From: Acidihalobacter_A sp037381185
GTDB taxonomy: Bacteria > Pseudomonadota > Gammaproteobacteria > DSM-5130 > Acidihalobacteraceae
Assembly: GCF_037381185.1 (NCBI RefSeq)
Contig: NZ_JARRQY010000010.1
Location: forward strand, 90,498-154,497
Direction: 5' to 3'
Length of the DNA stretch: 64,000 nucleotides
The notes beneath the pieces are model-generated. The model ran no database searches, was not told where the DNA came from, and worked only from the letters and a program-made list of their open reading frames with translations. The number at the start of each line of letters is the position of its first letter. The stretch's first letter is position 1. A program made the translations under genes and the position numbers. Below are positions 1-8,419 of this stretch, piece by piece.

Positions 1-66
1 TCGGATTCCGGCCTGTTGGGCGCCAAGCAACGTCCGAAACATGAATCAAAACAATGAGGTGTGTTT

Positions 67-453
67 GTGAACAAGGACATGCAGATTCTCGTCGTGGATG
101 ATTTTTCGACGATGCGTCGCATCATCAAGAATCTCCTGCGCGAACTGGGCTTCAACAACGCCGCAGAGGCGGATGACGGCACCAGTGCGTTGCCGATGCT
201 GCAGACCGGCAAATACGATTTCCTCATCACCGACTGGAATATGCCGAAGATGCCGGGCATCGAGCTTCTCAGGGCTGTGCGGGCCGACCCGAAGCTCGCC
301 TCGCTACCGGTGCTCATGGTCACGGCGGAGGCGCGCCGGGACCAGATCGTCGAGGCGGCGCAGGCCGGTGTCAACGGCTATGTGGTCAAGCCTTTTTCGG
401 CGGAGACGCTGAAGGAAAAAATTGAAAAAATCTTCGAGCGTCTGGAAGGGTGA
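67..453 (+). CDS. cheY: Chemotaxis response regulator CheY
   Basis: Single-domain receiver that, when phosphorylated by CheA, binds the flagellar switch protein FliM and changes rotation sense. From the GTG at 67 the protein is 128 aa, the usual CheY length. Visible residues are the acidic pair D11/D12, the phospho-acceptor D56 (in ITDWNMP), T86 and K108 (VVKPF). An in-frame GTG lies at 61, but GAGG at 56-59 spaces correctly only to the GTG at 67. A reading frame from outside the window ends in TGA at 55-57, too short to identify. First gene of a tight che/mot operon; cheZ starts 5 bases after its stop. Confidence 0.96.
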   Translation: MNKDMQILVVDDFSTMRRIIKNLLRELGFNNAAEADDGTSALPMLQTGKYDFLITDWNMPKMPGIELLRAVRADPKLASLPVLMVTAEARRDQIVEAAQAGVNGYVVKPFSAETLKEKIEKIFERLEG

Positions 454-457
454 TGTC

Positions 458-1225
458 GTGAGCGATCAGGAAAACAATCAGTCGGAAAGTACGGACGACC
501 GCCTGCAGGTGGCGCGCAATCTGGTGAGCGCGCTGGAGAGCGGCGATGAAAGCGAAGTGGCAACGCTGCTGGACACGCTGGGCGCCCAGCACGAGCGAAG
601 CCTGTTCAATGAGTTGGGACGCCTGACGCGCCAGCTGCACGAAGCGCTGAACAGTTTTCGCATGGATTCGCGTCTGAGCGAAATCACCGAAACCGATATC
701 CCCGACGCCAAGGAGAGGCTCAGTTACGTGGTCACCATGACCGAACAGGCCGCGAACCGGACGCTGAATGCGATCGAGGACAGCATGCCCCGCCTGAGCC
801 GTATCAGCGACCGTTCGGGTGAACTTGCGCAGAGCTGGGAGCGTTTTCGCAGCCGCGAACTGGATGTGCAGGAATTCCGTGAACTCAGCCGCGAATTGAG
901 CGAGTTCCTGGGGTGCGCGAAGGAAGAGAGCGTCGCCGTTTCCGCGCAGCTTTCCGAGGTCATGATGGCGCAGGATTTTCAGGATCTGACCGGCCAGGTG
1001 ATCCGCCGTGTCATCGATCTGGTGCAGGAAGTCGAAGAGGGACTGGTCGGTCTGGTGCGGGTCGCCGGCGAGCGCATGGCCCGTACGACTGAAGAAATCC
1101 CGACTGCGGCCGAAAACAAGAATGACAGCCATGGTTACGGACCGGCCGTGCCGGGCGTGGACAAGGCTGACGTCGTACACGGTCAGGATGAAGTCGACGA
1201 TCTGTTGTCCAGTCTCGGTTTCTGA
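458..1225 (+). CDS. cheZ: CheY-P phosphatase CheZ
   Basis: Dephosphorylates CheY-P to end the signal. The 255-aa protein has the catalytic helix motif AQDFQDLTGQ, with D176 and Q180 matching the catalytic Asp and Gln of E. coli CheZ. It ends in DDLLSSLGF, the C-terminal peptide that docks on CheY. The GTG start at 458 has GGAAGGG seven bases upstream, partly inside the end of cheY, which suggests translational coupling. An upstream in-frame extension into cheY lacks a ribosome-binding site. Cytoplasmic, expected at the polar array. Confidence 0.95.
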   Translation: MSDQENNQSESTDDRLQVARNLVSALESGDESEVATLLDTLGAQHERSLFNELGRLTRQLHEALNSFRMDSRLSEITETDIPDAKERLSYVVTMTEQAANRTLNAIEDSMPRLSRISDRSGELAQSWERFRSRELDVQEFRELSRELSEFLGCAKEESVAVSAQLSEVMMAQDFQDLTGQVIRRVIDLVQEVEEGLVGLVRVAGERMARTTEEIPTAAENKNDSHGYGPAVPGVDKADVVHGQDEVDDLLSSLGF

Positions 1226-1337
1226 TTCTGAAGAACGATTGGCGTATCCGTGCCCGCGGCTTAGCTGTGAACGTTGATTTCATCGACAACGGCGGCGCTT
1301 TGGTTGGCAGGCGTTGCGGTATGGCAAGGGGAAATAC

Positions 1338-3374
1338 ATGAGTATCGGGGCGGACGACGAACTGCTGCAGGATTTTTTGATCGAAGCCGGTGAAATCCTG
1401 GATGGCCTCGGCGGCCAGTTGTTGGATCTCGAGCGCGATCCCGCTGATTCCGACCTGCTGAACGCCATATTCCGAGGCTTTCATACCATCAAGGGTGGTG
1501 CTGGCTTCCTCGGGCTGCACCCGTTGGTTGATGTCTGTCATCACGCCGAGGACGTTTTCAACCAGCTGCGCCAGGGCGAACGCCAGGTCGATGCCGGGTT
1601 GATGGACGTCATTCTGGCGGTGGTGGATGCTCTGAATGTGATGTTCACCACCCTGCGGGCCGGTAGCGAGCCAGACCCCGCTGACGAGGCGCTAATGTCG
1701 CGCCTGACCGCACTGGCCGCGGGCGAGCAGGTGGAAGTCGCGCCGCCGCCGGCTGCTGTCGATGAAGCCGACGCGGAATTCGAAGCCATGCTCGAGGCAT
1801 CTGCGGAGCCGGAGGTGGCGTCAGCGTCTCAGGAGTCTGAAGCCGACCAGTCCGGTGCGCAGTCGGACGAGATTACCGATGCGGAATTTGAGGCTCTGCT
1901 GGATCAGTTGCACGGCGAGGGCAAACATAGCGGTCAGCCGGAAGGGGAAGAACCGGCCACGCCCGCCGCCTCCGGCGGCAACGAGATTAGCGAGGATGAG
2001 TTCGAGGCACTGCTCGATCAGTTGCATGGCGCCGGTGCCGCGCCGCAGGGCGGCAGCGGACAGACTGCCGATGCGCCCAAGCCCAAGGCAGATGGCAAGT
2101 CCGAGGTGAAGGCGAAGCAGGACAATAGCAAGCCGTCTGCCCCGGCTCGGCCCGAATCTCGGCCCGCGCCGGCGGCTGCTCCCAAGGCGGTGCAGACGCC
2201 ACCGGCCGAGACCACCGTACGCGTCGACGTCGAACGCCTGGACGACATCATGAATCTCGTCGGCGAATTGGTGCTGGTGCGCAATCGCCTGGTCACGCTC
2301 AGTACGCGGACTAACGATGAGGCGGTGTCAGGGGCGATTTCCAGCCTGGAGCTGGTCACGACCGATCTGCAGAACGCCGTCATGCGTACGCGCATGCAGC
2401 CGATCAAGAAGGTTTTCGGACGTTTTCCGAGAGTGGTGCGGGATCTGGCTCGCAACATGGCCAAGGAAGTGAACCTGGAGCTGCGGGGCGAAGAGACCGA
2501 ATTGGACAAGAATCTGGTCGAGGCGCTGGCGGATCCGCTGGTGCATCTGGTACGAAACTCGGTCGATCACGGGATCGAGATGCCTGACGTGCGCGCCCAG
2601 GCCGGCAAGCCGACGACAGGAGAGTTGTTGCTGTCTGCCGAACAGCAGGGCGACCATATCCTGTTGGCCATCGAGGACGACGGCAAGGGCATGGATCCGG
2701 ACATACTTCGGGCCAAGGCGGTCGAGAAAGGTCTGATGGACGAGTCGTCCGCTAATCGTCTGAGCCGGGCGGAAGTGTTCGACCTGATTTTCCAGCCTGG
2801 CTTTTCGACCAAGGAGCAGGTTTCCGACATCTCCGGGCGCGGTGTGGGCATGGATGTGGTCAAGACCCGTATCGCAGGGCTCAACGGCAGTATCGAGATC
2901 GAGTCGGAACCTGGCCGTGGCACCGTCATCCGGATTCGCCTGCCCTTGACGCTGGCGATCGTGCCGACGCTGATGGTCAAGGTCGGTGGGCGTCCGTTCG
3001 CAATCCCGCTGAGTTCGATTGGTGAAATCCTCGATTTCGATCTGAATCACACCAAGCAGGTGGACAATAAGGAAGTCATCGTGGTGCGGGAAAAGGCGCT
3101 GCCACTGGTGCGACTCGGGCGCTGGCTGGCGCCGGGTGTGCCGGAGCGGACGCGCGACGGCTTGGGGCACGTTGTGGTGGTTCATATTGGCACCAAACGG
3201 GTCGGTTATGTGGTCGACGATCTGCTCGGCCAGGAGGAAGTGGTGATCAAGCCGCTGGGGCCGGGGTTGCGACAGGTACCGGGCTATGCTGGAGCGACGA
3301 TTACCGGTGACGGCCATTTGGCGTTGATCCTGGATTTGCCGGGTATCATGCGCGCGCACGGACTGGCCGCGTAG
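1338..3374 (+). CDS. cheA: Chemotaxis histidine kinase CheA
   Basis: Central kinase of the chemotaxis array, phosphorylating CheY and CheB. The 678-aa protein has an N-terminal Hpt domain with phospho-His H49 (FHTIKGGAGF), a long Ala/Pro/Glu linker, the dimerisation helices (about 295-360), the HATPase domain (HLVRNSVDHG N box, DDGKGMD, SGRGVGMD) and a C-terminal CheW-like domain. The usual P2 CheY-binding domain is absent; instead the linker holds two near-identical copies of DEFEALLDQLHG-type peptides (about 178-193 and 216-231) and a degenerate third near 145. Start is the ATG after AAGGGGA. It follows cheZ by about 110 bases. Confidence 0.96.
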   Translation: MSIGADDELLQDFLIEAGEILDGLGGQLLDLERDPADSDLLNAIFRGFHTIKGGAGFLGLHPLVDVCHHAEDVFNQLRQGERQVDAGLMDVILAVVDALNVMFTTLRAGSEPDPADEALMSRLTALAAGEQVEVAPPPAAVDEADAEFEAMLEASAEPEVASASQESEADQSGAQSDEITDAEFEALLDQLHGEGKHSGQPEGEEPATPAASGGNEISEDEFEALLDQLHGAGAAPQGGSGQTADAPKPKADGKSEVKAKQDNSKPSAPARPESRPAPAAAPKAVQTPPAETTVRVDVERLDDIMNLVGELVLVRNRLVTLSTRTNDEAVSGAISSLELVTTDLQNAVMRTRMQPIKKVFGRFPRVVRDLARNMAKEVNLELRGEETELDKNLVEALADPLVHLVRNSVDHGIEMPDVRAQAGKPTTGELLLSAEQQGDHILLAIEDDGKGMDPDILRAKAVEKGLMDESSANRLSRAEVFDLIFQPGFSTKEQVSDISGRGVGMDVVKTRIAGLNGSIEIESEPGRGTVIRIRLPLTLAIVPTLMVKVGGRPFAIPLSSIGEILDFDLNHTKQVDNKEVIVVREKALPLVRLGRWLAPGVPERTRDGLGHVVVVHIGTKRVGYVVDDLLGQEEVVIKPLGPGLRQVPGYAGATITGDGHLALILDLPGIMRAHGLAA

Positions 3375-3433
3375 GCACAGTTGGAAGGGGTGGCACCGAA
3401 CGGGAGGTGCGCTTCTTGGCAAGGAGTTAGGGA

Positions 3434-4486
3434 ATGGCAATACGGGTACTGGTCGTCGACGATTCGGCGTTTTTCCGGCGTGCGATCAAAAGTATGCTCG
3501 AAGCTGATCCGACGATACAGGTCGTGGGAATGGCCGGGAACGGACAGGAGGCCGTCGAGCAGACGCTCACTCTGAAGCCCGACCTTGTGACCATGGACAT
3601 CGAGATGCCGGTCATGGACGGCATTACCGCTTTGCGGCGGATCATGGCGCGCAGTCCGCGTCCGGTGCTGATGTTCTCCTCCCTGACCCAGGAGGGCGCG
3701 CGCGCAACGCTCGATGCTCTAGATGCGGGGGCGGCGGATTTTCTGCCCAAACAGTTCGAGGAAATTGCCCGCGACCGGGTCGAGGTCGGACGTGTGCTGT
3801 GTCAGCGCATCAAAACGCTGGCCCGACGCGCACCTCACGCGCCCGCGGCCCCGCGCGTGCCAGCGGCGCCGGTACGCAGTGCGCCTTCCGTAGCGGCCCG
3901 TCCCGGCGTCTCGGTGCGCGATTGCAGTCTGGTGTTGATCGGAACCTCGACTGGCGGACCGGTGGCCTTGCAACGTGTGCTGACCGCTTTGCCCGGTACC
4001 TTCCATCGTCCGTTGGTCCTCATCCAGCACATGCCAGGGGCGTTCACGCCGACGTTCGCCGAACGTCTGAACGGTCTGTGCGCCATCGAGGTTCGTGAGG
4101 CGAAAGATCAGGACGTGCTGCGCCCCGGCTTGGCTCTGCTCGCGCCTGGCGGTAAACAGTTGCAGATTGAGGGAAATGCCGGTGCGTTGCGCGTGCGGGT
4201 AAGCGAGAGTCCGCCCGAATTGAATTACAAGCCCAGTGTCGATGTCGCTTTCACTTCGGCCGAGCGTGTCAACGCGGGCAAGAATCTCGGCGTGATTCTC
4301 ACCGGTATGGGAGCGGACGGACGTGAGGGCGCGCGGCTGATGAAGCGCAACGGCTCAGTGGTGTGGTCGCAGGATCAGGCGAGTTGCACCGTATATGGCA
4401 TGCCCGCGGCGGTGGCGGAGGCCGGCTTGAGCGACCGTGTGTTGACGCTTGCCGATGTCGGGCCCGAACTGGCCAGGAGTTTCTAG
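3434..4486 (+). CDS. cheB: Chemoreceptor glutamate methylesterase/deamidase CheB
   Basis: Removes methyl groups from chemoreceptors, giving adaptation, and is activated by phosphorylation from CheA. The 350-aa protein has an N-terminal receiver with D10 and phospho-acceptor D55 (TMDIEMPVMDG), an Ala/Pro-rich linker (about 130-160), and the esterase domain with catalytic S172 (GTSTGGP), H199 (IQHMPGAF) and D295 (TGMGADG). AAGGAG at 3421-3426 fits the ATG at 3434. Its methyltransferase partner cheR lies about 11 kb downstream. Confidence 0.96.
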   Translation: MAIRVLVVDDSAFFRRAIKSMLEADPTIQVVGMAGNGQEAVEQTLTLKPDLVTMDIEMPVMDGITALRRIMARSPRPVLMFSSLTQEGARATLDALDAGAADFLPKQFEEIARDRVEVGRVLCQRIKTLARRAPHAPAAPRVPAAPVRSAPSVAARPGVSVRDCSLVLIGTSTGGPVALQRVLTALPGTFHRPLVLIQHMPGAFTPTFAERLNGLCAIEVREAKDQDVLRPGLALLAPGGKQLQIEGNAGALRVRVSESPPELNYKPSVDVAFTSAERVNAGKNLGVILTGMGADGREGARLMKRNGSVVWSQDQASCTVYGMPAAVAEAGLSDRVLTLADVGPELARSF

Positions 4487-4554
4487 TGCGATGCCCGAGC
4501 CGGCGACTGCTTGCATGTCGAGCGCGCCGTGCACCGGTGGCGGAGGGTTGAGCT

Positions 4555-5159
4555 GTGGATATTCTTTCCCTGCTCGGCCTGCTGGTGGCCTTCGGAGCTA
4601 TCGTCGGCGGCAACTTCATCGAAGGCGGCCGTGTGGAGTCGCTGCTGCAACTGACCGCATCGTGGAATGGTGCCAGTTGGCGCGAAAGGAAGGGCTGCTG
4701 GGTCTTGAGGCGCTGTCCGAGCAACTCGACGAACCGTTTTCACGCAAGGGCTTGCAGTTGTTGGTCGATGGCCGCGAACCCGAATCGATCCGCTCGATCA
4801 TGGAGGTCGAACTGGAATCGTTCGAGGAGCAGGAGATGCATGCGGCAAAGGTGTTCGAGGCGGCGGGAGGGTACTCGCCGACCATCGGCATACTCGGTGC
4901 CGTGATGGGCTTGATCCACGTGATGGAGAATCTGGCCGATCCGTCCAAGTTGGGCGAGGGCATCGCAGTGGCGTTCGTGGCTACCATCTATGGTGTGGGT
5001 TTGGCAAACCTGATTTTGCTGCCGGTCGCTGGCAAGCTCAAATCCATCATCCATGCACAGGGCCGTATGCGAGAGATGACGATCGAGGGTCTGACGGCAA
5101 TCGCGGAAGGTGAGAATCCGCGGGCGATCGAAGCCAAGTTGCGCGGATATTTGCAGTAG
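4555..5159 (+). pseudogene. motC: Flagellar stator MotA/MotC, internal deletion and frameshift
   Basis: MotA-type stator channel subunits have four membrane helices and pair with MotB. A GTG at 4555 with GGAGGG seven bases upstream starts VDILSLLGLLVAFGAIVGG, a good first helix, and continues to about ESLLQLTA near 4655. At that point the MotA reading jumps to another frame, resuming as DRIVEWCQLARKEGLLGLE and running intact to 5159 with helices 3 and 4 (GYSPTIGILGAVMGLIHVM; AVAFVATIYGVGLANLILL). Compared with the family, roughly 40-50 residues including helix 2 are missing at the junction, and the length lost is not a multiple of three. Either a real pseudogene or an assembly error. motB follows 22 bases later and is intact. 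Confidence 0.85.
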
Positions 5160-5181
5160 CGGGAAACGAGGCGAGGCTGAC

Positions 5182-6039
5182 ATGGCTGGCAAACGCAGGA
5201 AAATGCCGGAAGAGCACATCAACCATGAACGCTGGTTGGTGTCCTATGCGGACTTCATTACCTTGCTGTTCGCCTTTTTCGTGGTCATGTATGCGATCTC
5301 GTCGGTCAACGAGGGCAAGTACCGCATATTGTCAGAGTCGTTGGTCGCTGCGTTTCGCACGCCTCCGCATAGCCTCGAACCGATACAGGTCGGCAAGGTC
5401 GAGGCGGCGGGGCCGCCTGCGGATGCCCCGCTCAAGAGCTTTCCGGCGCCGATGCGTCTGGATGGTTTGCCGGAAAGCATGGCGCCCAAGCTTGAAACGC
5501 CCAAGAGAGCGGCGCGTCCGGCCCCGCCCGATATCCGGAAGATGGGGGCGACGATCGAAAAGCGGCTATCCGGACTCATTTCCTCGAAGATCGTCAGCGT
5601 CAACGTGCATAAGGAATGGGTCGACATCAAGATCAATACCGATCTGCTGTTCTCCAGCGGCAGCATCGTGCCGGCTCCTGGTGCGAAGCCCGTGATTCAG
5701 GACGTTTCGCAGGCCTTGCGTTCGCTTCCGGTGCAGATACAGGTGGAGGGATTTACCGACAATGTTCCCATTCATTCGCCGATATTTCCCTCCAATTGGG
5801 AGCTTTCGGCGGCACGTGCCGCTTCGGTGGTGCACCAGATGACGGAGAACGGTATTCAACCGCAGCGTCTGGCCGCTGTCGGCTATGGTCAGTATCACCC
5901 CGTGGCCAGCAATGCCACACCTCAGGGACGGGCCCAGAACCGTAGGGTGGAGCTGGTGGTGGTAGCGGAAAATACCCCCTTGCCTTCGAAAGCCATGCCT
6001 ACGGCTTTCATGAATCCGAAATACTCGGGAGGCGGTTGA
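5182..6039 (+). CDS. motD: Flagellar stator subunit MotB/MotD
   Basis: Stator protein that couples ion flow to torque and anchors the stator to peptidoglycan. The 285-aa protein has one N-terminal membrane helix with the ion-binding D24 in SYADFITLLFAFFVVMYA, a Pro-rich periplasmic linker, and a C-terminal OmpA-like peptidoglycan-binding domain (VEGFTDN, NWELSAARA, NRRVELVV). The ATG at 5182 is preceded by a GAGGC ribosome-binding site. Position after motA and before parC matches the motCD stator pair of polar-flagellum Pseudomonas clusters. Complete, although its partner gene looks broken. Confidence 0.94.
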   Translation: MAGKRRKMPEEHINHERWLVSYADFITLLFAFFVVMYAISSVNEGKYRILSESLVAAFRTPPHSLEPIQVGKVEAAGPPADAPLKSFPAPMRLDGLPESMAPKLETPKRAARPAPPDIRKMGATIEKRLSGLISSKIVSVNVHKEWVDIKINTDLLFSSGSIVPAPGAKPVIQDVSQALRSLPVQIQVEGFTDNVPIHSPIFPSNWELSAARAASVVHQMTENGIQPQRLAAVGYGQYHPVASNATPQGRAQNRRVELVVVAENTPLPSKAMPTAFMNPKYSGGG

Positions 6040-6040
6040 G

Positions 6041-6853
6041 ATGCGTACCTGGGCAGTTGCCAACCAGAAAGGCGGCGTCGGTAAAACGACCACCGCGGTC
6101 AGCCTGGCAGGTCTGCTGGCGCGACGCGGCGAACGGGTGTTACTGGTAGACCTCGATCCGCACGGCTCGCTGACGAGCTATTTTCGCTTCGATCCGGAAG
6201 GGGACGGCGCCGGTGTGTATTCGCTGTTCCAACGCCGGGCACAGGGGGAGCCGTTGGCTCCGCTCGAACTGCTGCGTCCTACGGGAGTGGATGGTATCGA
6301 TCTGTTGTGCTCCAGCACCGCGATGGCGACGCTGGATCGTCAGCTCGGCGCGCGCGAGGGTATGGGACTGGTGGTCGCCGATGCCTTGGGTGCGCTGAAT
6401 GGCCGTTATGCCCGCGTGCTGATCGATTGCCCGCCAATGCTAGGCGTGCTGATGGTGAACGCCATGGCCGCCTGCGAACAACTGCTGATTCCTGTACAGA
6501 CTGAGTTTCTTGCACTCAAGGGGCTGGAGCGCATGTTGCGCACCGTGTCGATGGTGGCGCGTTCGCGCTCATCGGGTGAACTCAAGCACACTATCGTGCC
6601 CACGATGTTCGACCGGCGTACCCGGGCCGCGGTCGAGGCGCTGAGGCAACTGCGAGGTGACTACGGCGACAATGTGTGGAAGGGCGTGATTCCGATCGAT
6701 ACGCAGTTCCGCGAGGCCAGCAAGTCCGCGATTCCCCTGACCACCTTGCGTCCCGGTGCCCGAGGCAGCCGTGCTTACGCACAGTTGCTGGAATGGTTGG
6801 AAGGCCGGATGACGGCTTGGCCGATGGAGGTAACCCATGGCGCGGCAGTCTGA
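6041..6853 (+). CDS. parC: ParA-family ATPase of the chemotaxis array (ParC-like)
   Basis: MinD/ParA-type ATPase, 270 aa, with deviant Walker A KGGVGKTT at residues 10-17, a switch region VDLDPHGS and Walker B-like RVLIDCPP. ParA homologues in this exact place (after the stator genes, before a CheW-like protein) are the ParC proteins of Vibrio and Pseudomonas, which place chemotaxis arrays at the pole and distribute them at division. A strong GGGAGGCGG lies just before the ATG. It overlaps the next gene by 17 bases, as expected for a ParC-ParP pair. A chromosomal partitioning role is unlikely because no parB or parS is present. Confidence 0.86.
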   Translation: MRTWAVANQKGGVGKTTTAVSLAGLLARRGERVLLVDLDPHGSLTSYFRFDPEGDGAGVYSLFQRRAQGEPLAPLELLRPTGVDGIDLLCSSTAMATLDRQLGAREGMGLVVADALGALNGRYARVLIDCPPMLGVLMVNAMAACEQLLIPVQTEFLALKGLERMLRTVSMVARSRSSGELKHTIVPTMFDRRTRAAVEALRQLRGDYGDNVWKGVIPIDTQFREASKSAIPLTTLRPGARGSRAYAQLLEWLEGRMTAWPMEVTHGAAV

Positions 6854-7511
6854 GAGCAAGACGACTCTGCTGGCTCAGGATCAGGCACTTGACGCGTACC
6901 TGGACGCGCTGTTGCAGGTCTCTACGGAGCAGGTGCCGCAGGAGGCTGAGATGGCGGCGCCGGAAGTCATTGCGCCGTCGCGTGCTCTGGCGCTGGTGCC
7001 CGTCCCGAAACCAGAGTCGAAACCAGAGCCGGAGGATGGTGTGCCGGAGTGGGCGCGGGAAAAGTTCCAGTGCCTGCTGTTCCATGTCGGTCCCCTCAAG
7101 CTGGCGGTGCCGCTGGCCAAGCTGACGCGCATCCAGCCGTGGGGGGAACACATCACTGCGACGCCGGGACGGCCGGACTGGTTTCTCGGCCTGTTGGCGC
7201 GCGACGGCGGCAAGACGGGTGTGATTGATACGGCCCGTCTGGTGTTCCCCCGCGATCGTCGTTCGCAGGCGGCGAAGAGTGAGCCGGAATCGGGGCCTGG
7301 ACATATTCTTTTGGTGGAGGGTGGCCGCTGGGGGCTGACCTGTGACAGCTTGGGAGATGTCATTGAACTGCAGCCAGAGGCCGTGCGCTGGCGTACACAG
7401 CGCACGGCGCGCCGCTGGCTGGCGGGTACGGTGCTCGACCAGATGTGCGCATTGCTCGATGTTGAAGTCTTGGCACGGATGGTGGCCGAGGATGAGTCCG
7501 TACTGGCGTGA
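6837..7511 (+). CDS. parP: CheW-like array protein ParP
   Basis: A 224-aa protein with a C-terminal CheW-like domain (about 75-215, FQCLLFHVGPLKLAVPLAKL onward) and a hydrophilic N-terminal extension rich in Ala, Pro and Glu. This organisation and the overlap with the ParA-type gene match ParP, which links ParC to CheA so that arrays stay at the pole. The N-terminal part (LDAYLDALLQV) would be the ParC-interacting region by analogy. A separate standard cheW follows 67 bases downstream, so this is not the main coupling protein. Confidence 0.82.
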   Translation: MARQSESKTTLLAQDQALDAYLDALLQVSTEQVPQEAEMAAPEVIAPSRALALVPVPKPESKPEPEDGVPEWAREKFQCLLFHVGPLKLAVPLAKLTRIQPWGEHITATPGRPDWFLGLLARDGGKTGVIDTARLVFPRDRRSQAAKSEPESGPGHILLVEGGRWGLTCDSLGDVIELQPEAVRWRTQRTARRWLAGTVLDQMCALLDVEVLARMVAEDESVLA

Positions 7512-7578
7512 TTGATGTTCGCTCCTGGCCAGGAGCGGCGCCGGGCGGTGGAATCGTGACGAACAGAGGTAGGCAAAA

Positions 7579-8055
7579 GTGGCAGACGACAAACAGAAAA
7601 TTCAGAACGAAGTTCTGCAGTGCGTGACGTTCGAACTGAATGGAGAAGTCTACGCATTGGACGTGATGCGCGTACAGGAAGTGCTCCGGGTTGGTGAAAT
7701 TTCGCCGGTGCCCGGGGCCCCCGACTACGTGCTGGGTATCATCAATTTGCGCGGCAAGGTCGTCACCGTGATCGACGCGCGCCTACGTTTGGGCATGAGC
7801 TACTCTGAAAATACCGACTTGAGCCGGATTATCGTGCTTGAGGCGGCTGGACAGGATGTGGGTATCCTGGTGGATGGCGTGGCGGAAGTCGTGCAGATTC
7901 CGCGGGGAGATATCGATCCCAGCCCCAGCGTGGGTAACGAGGAGGCCGCGCGCTATATCGAAGGTGTGGCGTCGCGTGACAAGGAACTGGTCATCGTGGT
8001 CGACGTCGACAAGCTGCTGAGCGAAGAGGAATGGGCCGAACTCGCCGCCATTTGA
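7579..8055 (+). CDS. cheW: Chemotaxis coupling protein CheW
   Basis: Adaptor linking chemoreceptors to CheA. The 158-aa protein is a single CheW domain with the typical signatures LNGEVYALDVMRVQEVLR, PDYVLGIINLRGKVVTVID and a VDVDKLLSEEEW end. The GTG at 7579 follows a GAGGTAGG ribosome-binding site. Cytoplasmic. It is the last clearly assigned chemotaxis gene of the left operon; a 65-codon frame and a DUF2802 gene come next on the same strand. Confidence 0.95.
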   Translation: MADDKQKIQNEVLQCVTFELNGEVYALDVMRVQEVLRVGEISPVPGAPDYVLGIINLRGKVVTVIDARLRLGMSYSENTDLSRIIVLEAAGQDVGILVDGVAEVVQIPRGDIDPSPSVGNEEAARYIEGVASRDKELVIVVDVDKLLSEEEWAELAAI

Positions 8056-8073
8056 GTTCGATCCTTCGGCATC

Positions 8074-8271
8074 ATGGCCGATGAGGTAGGGCCGCTGCAG
8101 CCCGGATTGCCGTCGACGACGGTGGGCGAACGCAGGCGTTCGTCGCAGGATGGACGCATGCGCAAACCGACGCGCTCGACGCATGAGGATGCACTGCAAG
8201 AAGACGACGGACAGACACCGAAACCGCCGCGTCGACCACCTTCAGGGGGTATTATCGACGAGTATGCGTAG
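8074..8271 (+). CDS. Small hypothetical protein, 65 aa
   Basis: An ATG 18 bases after cheW opens a 65-codon frame. The product is highly charged and Pro/Arg-rich with no hydrophobic segment, and ends in PPSGGIIDEYA. No domain is recognised and no strong ribosome-binding site is visible, so expression would depend on coupling to cheW. The stop codon TAG at 8269-8271 is also the first three bases of a REP-like repeat. It may be a real small protein of the array operon or just open sequence. Confidence 0.4.
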   Translation: MADEVGPLQPGLPSTTVGERRRSSQDGRMRKPTRSTHEDALQEDDGQTPKPPRRPPSGGIIDEYA

Positions 8272-8328
8272 GGGCACGCTGATCGAATGGGTGCGGGAGT
8301 GTGACCGCTCATAATCGGCGTATCTTCG
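8269..8328 (+). repeat. REP-like inverted repeat, copy A
   Basis: Starts TAGGGGCACGCTGATCGAAT and ends with a partly complementary GCTCATAATCGGCGTATC. The left arm matches those at 11924, 48356 (complement strand) and 56125: TTAGGG, two variable bases, ACGCYGA, a short variable stretch, then AATGG. It sits directly at the stop codon of the preceding small frame, in the gap before the DUF2802 gene. The right arm is weaker than in the other copies. Confidence 0.6.
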
Positions 8329-8419
8329 GAGCAGGAGCGTTTCCAGCCCATCGTATCGCTTTGCGCTGCTGGCCTGAGTCGCCGCTGCCAAGGCTGTGGA
8401 TAATTTTGAGATAGATTCT

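Noticed and set aside
1..57. Frame open from the window edge to TGA at 55-57
   Set aside because: Nineteen codons without similarity. fliA would be expected upstream of cheY but cannot be confirmed.
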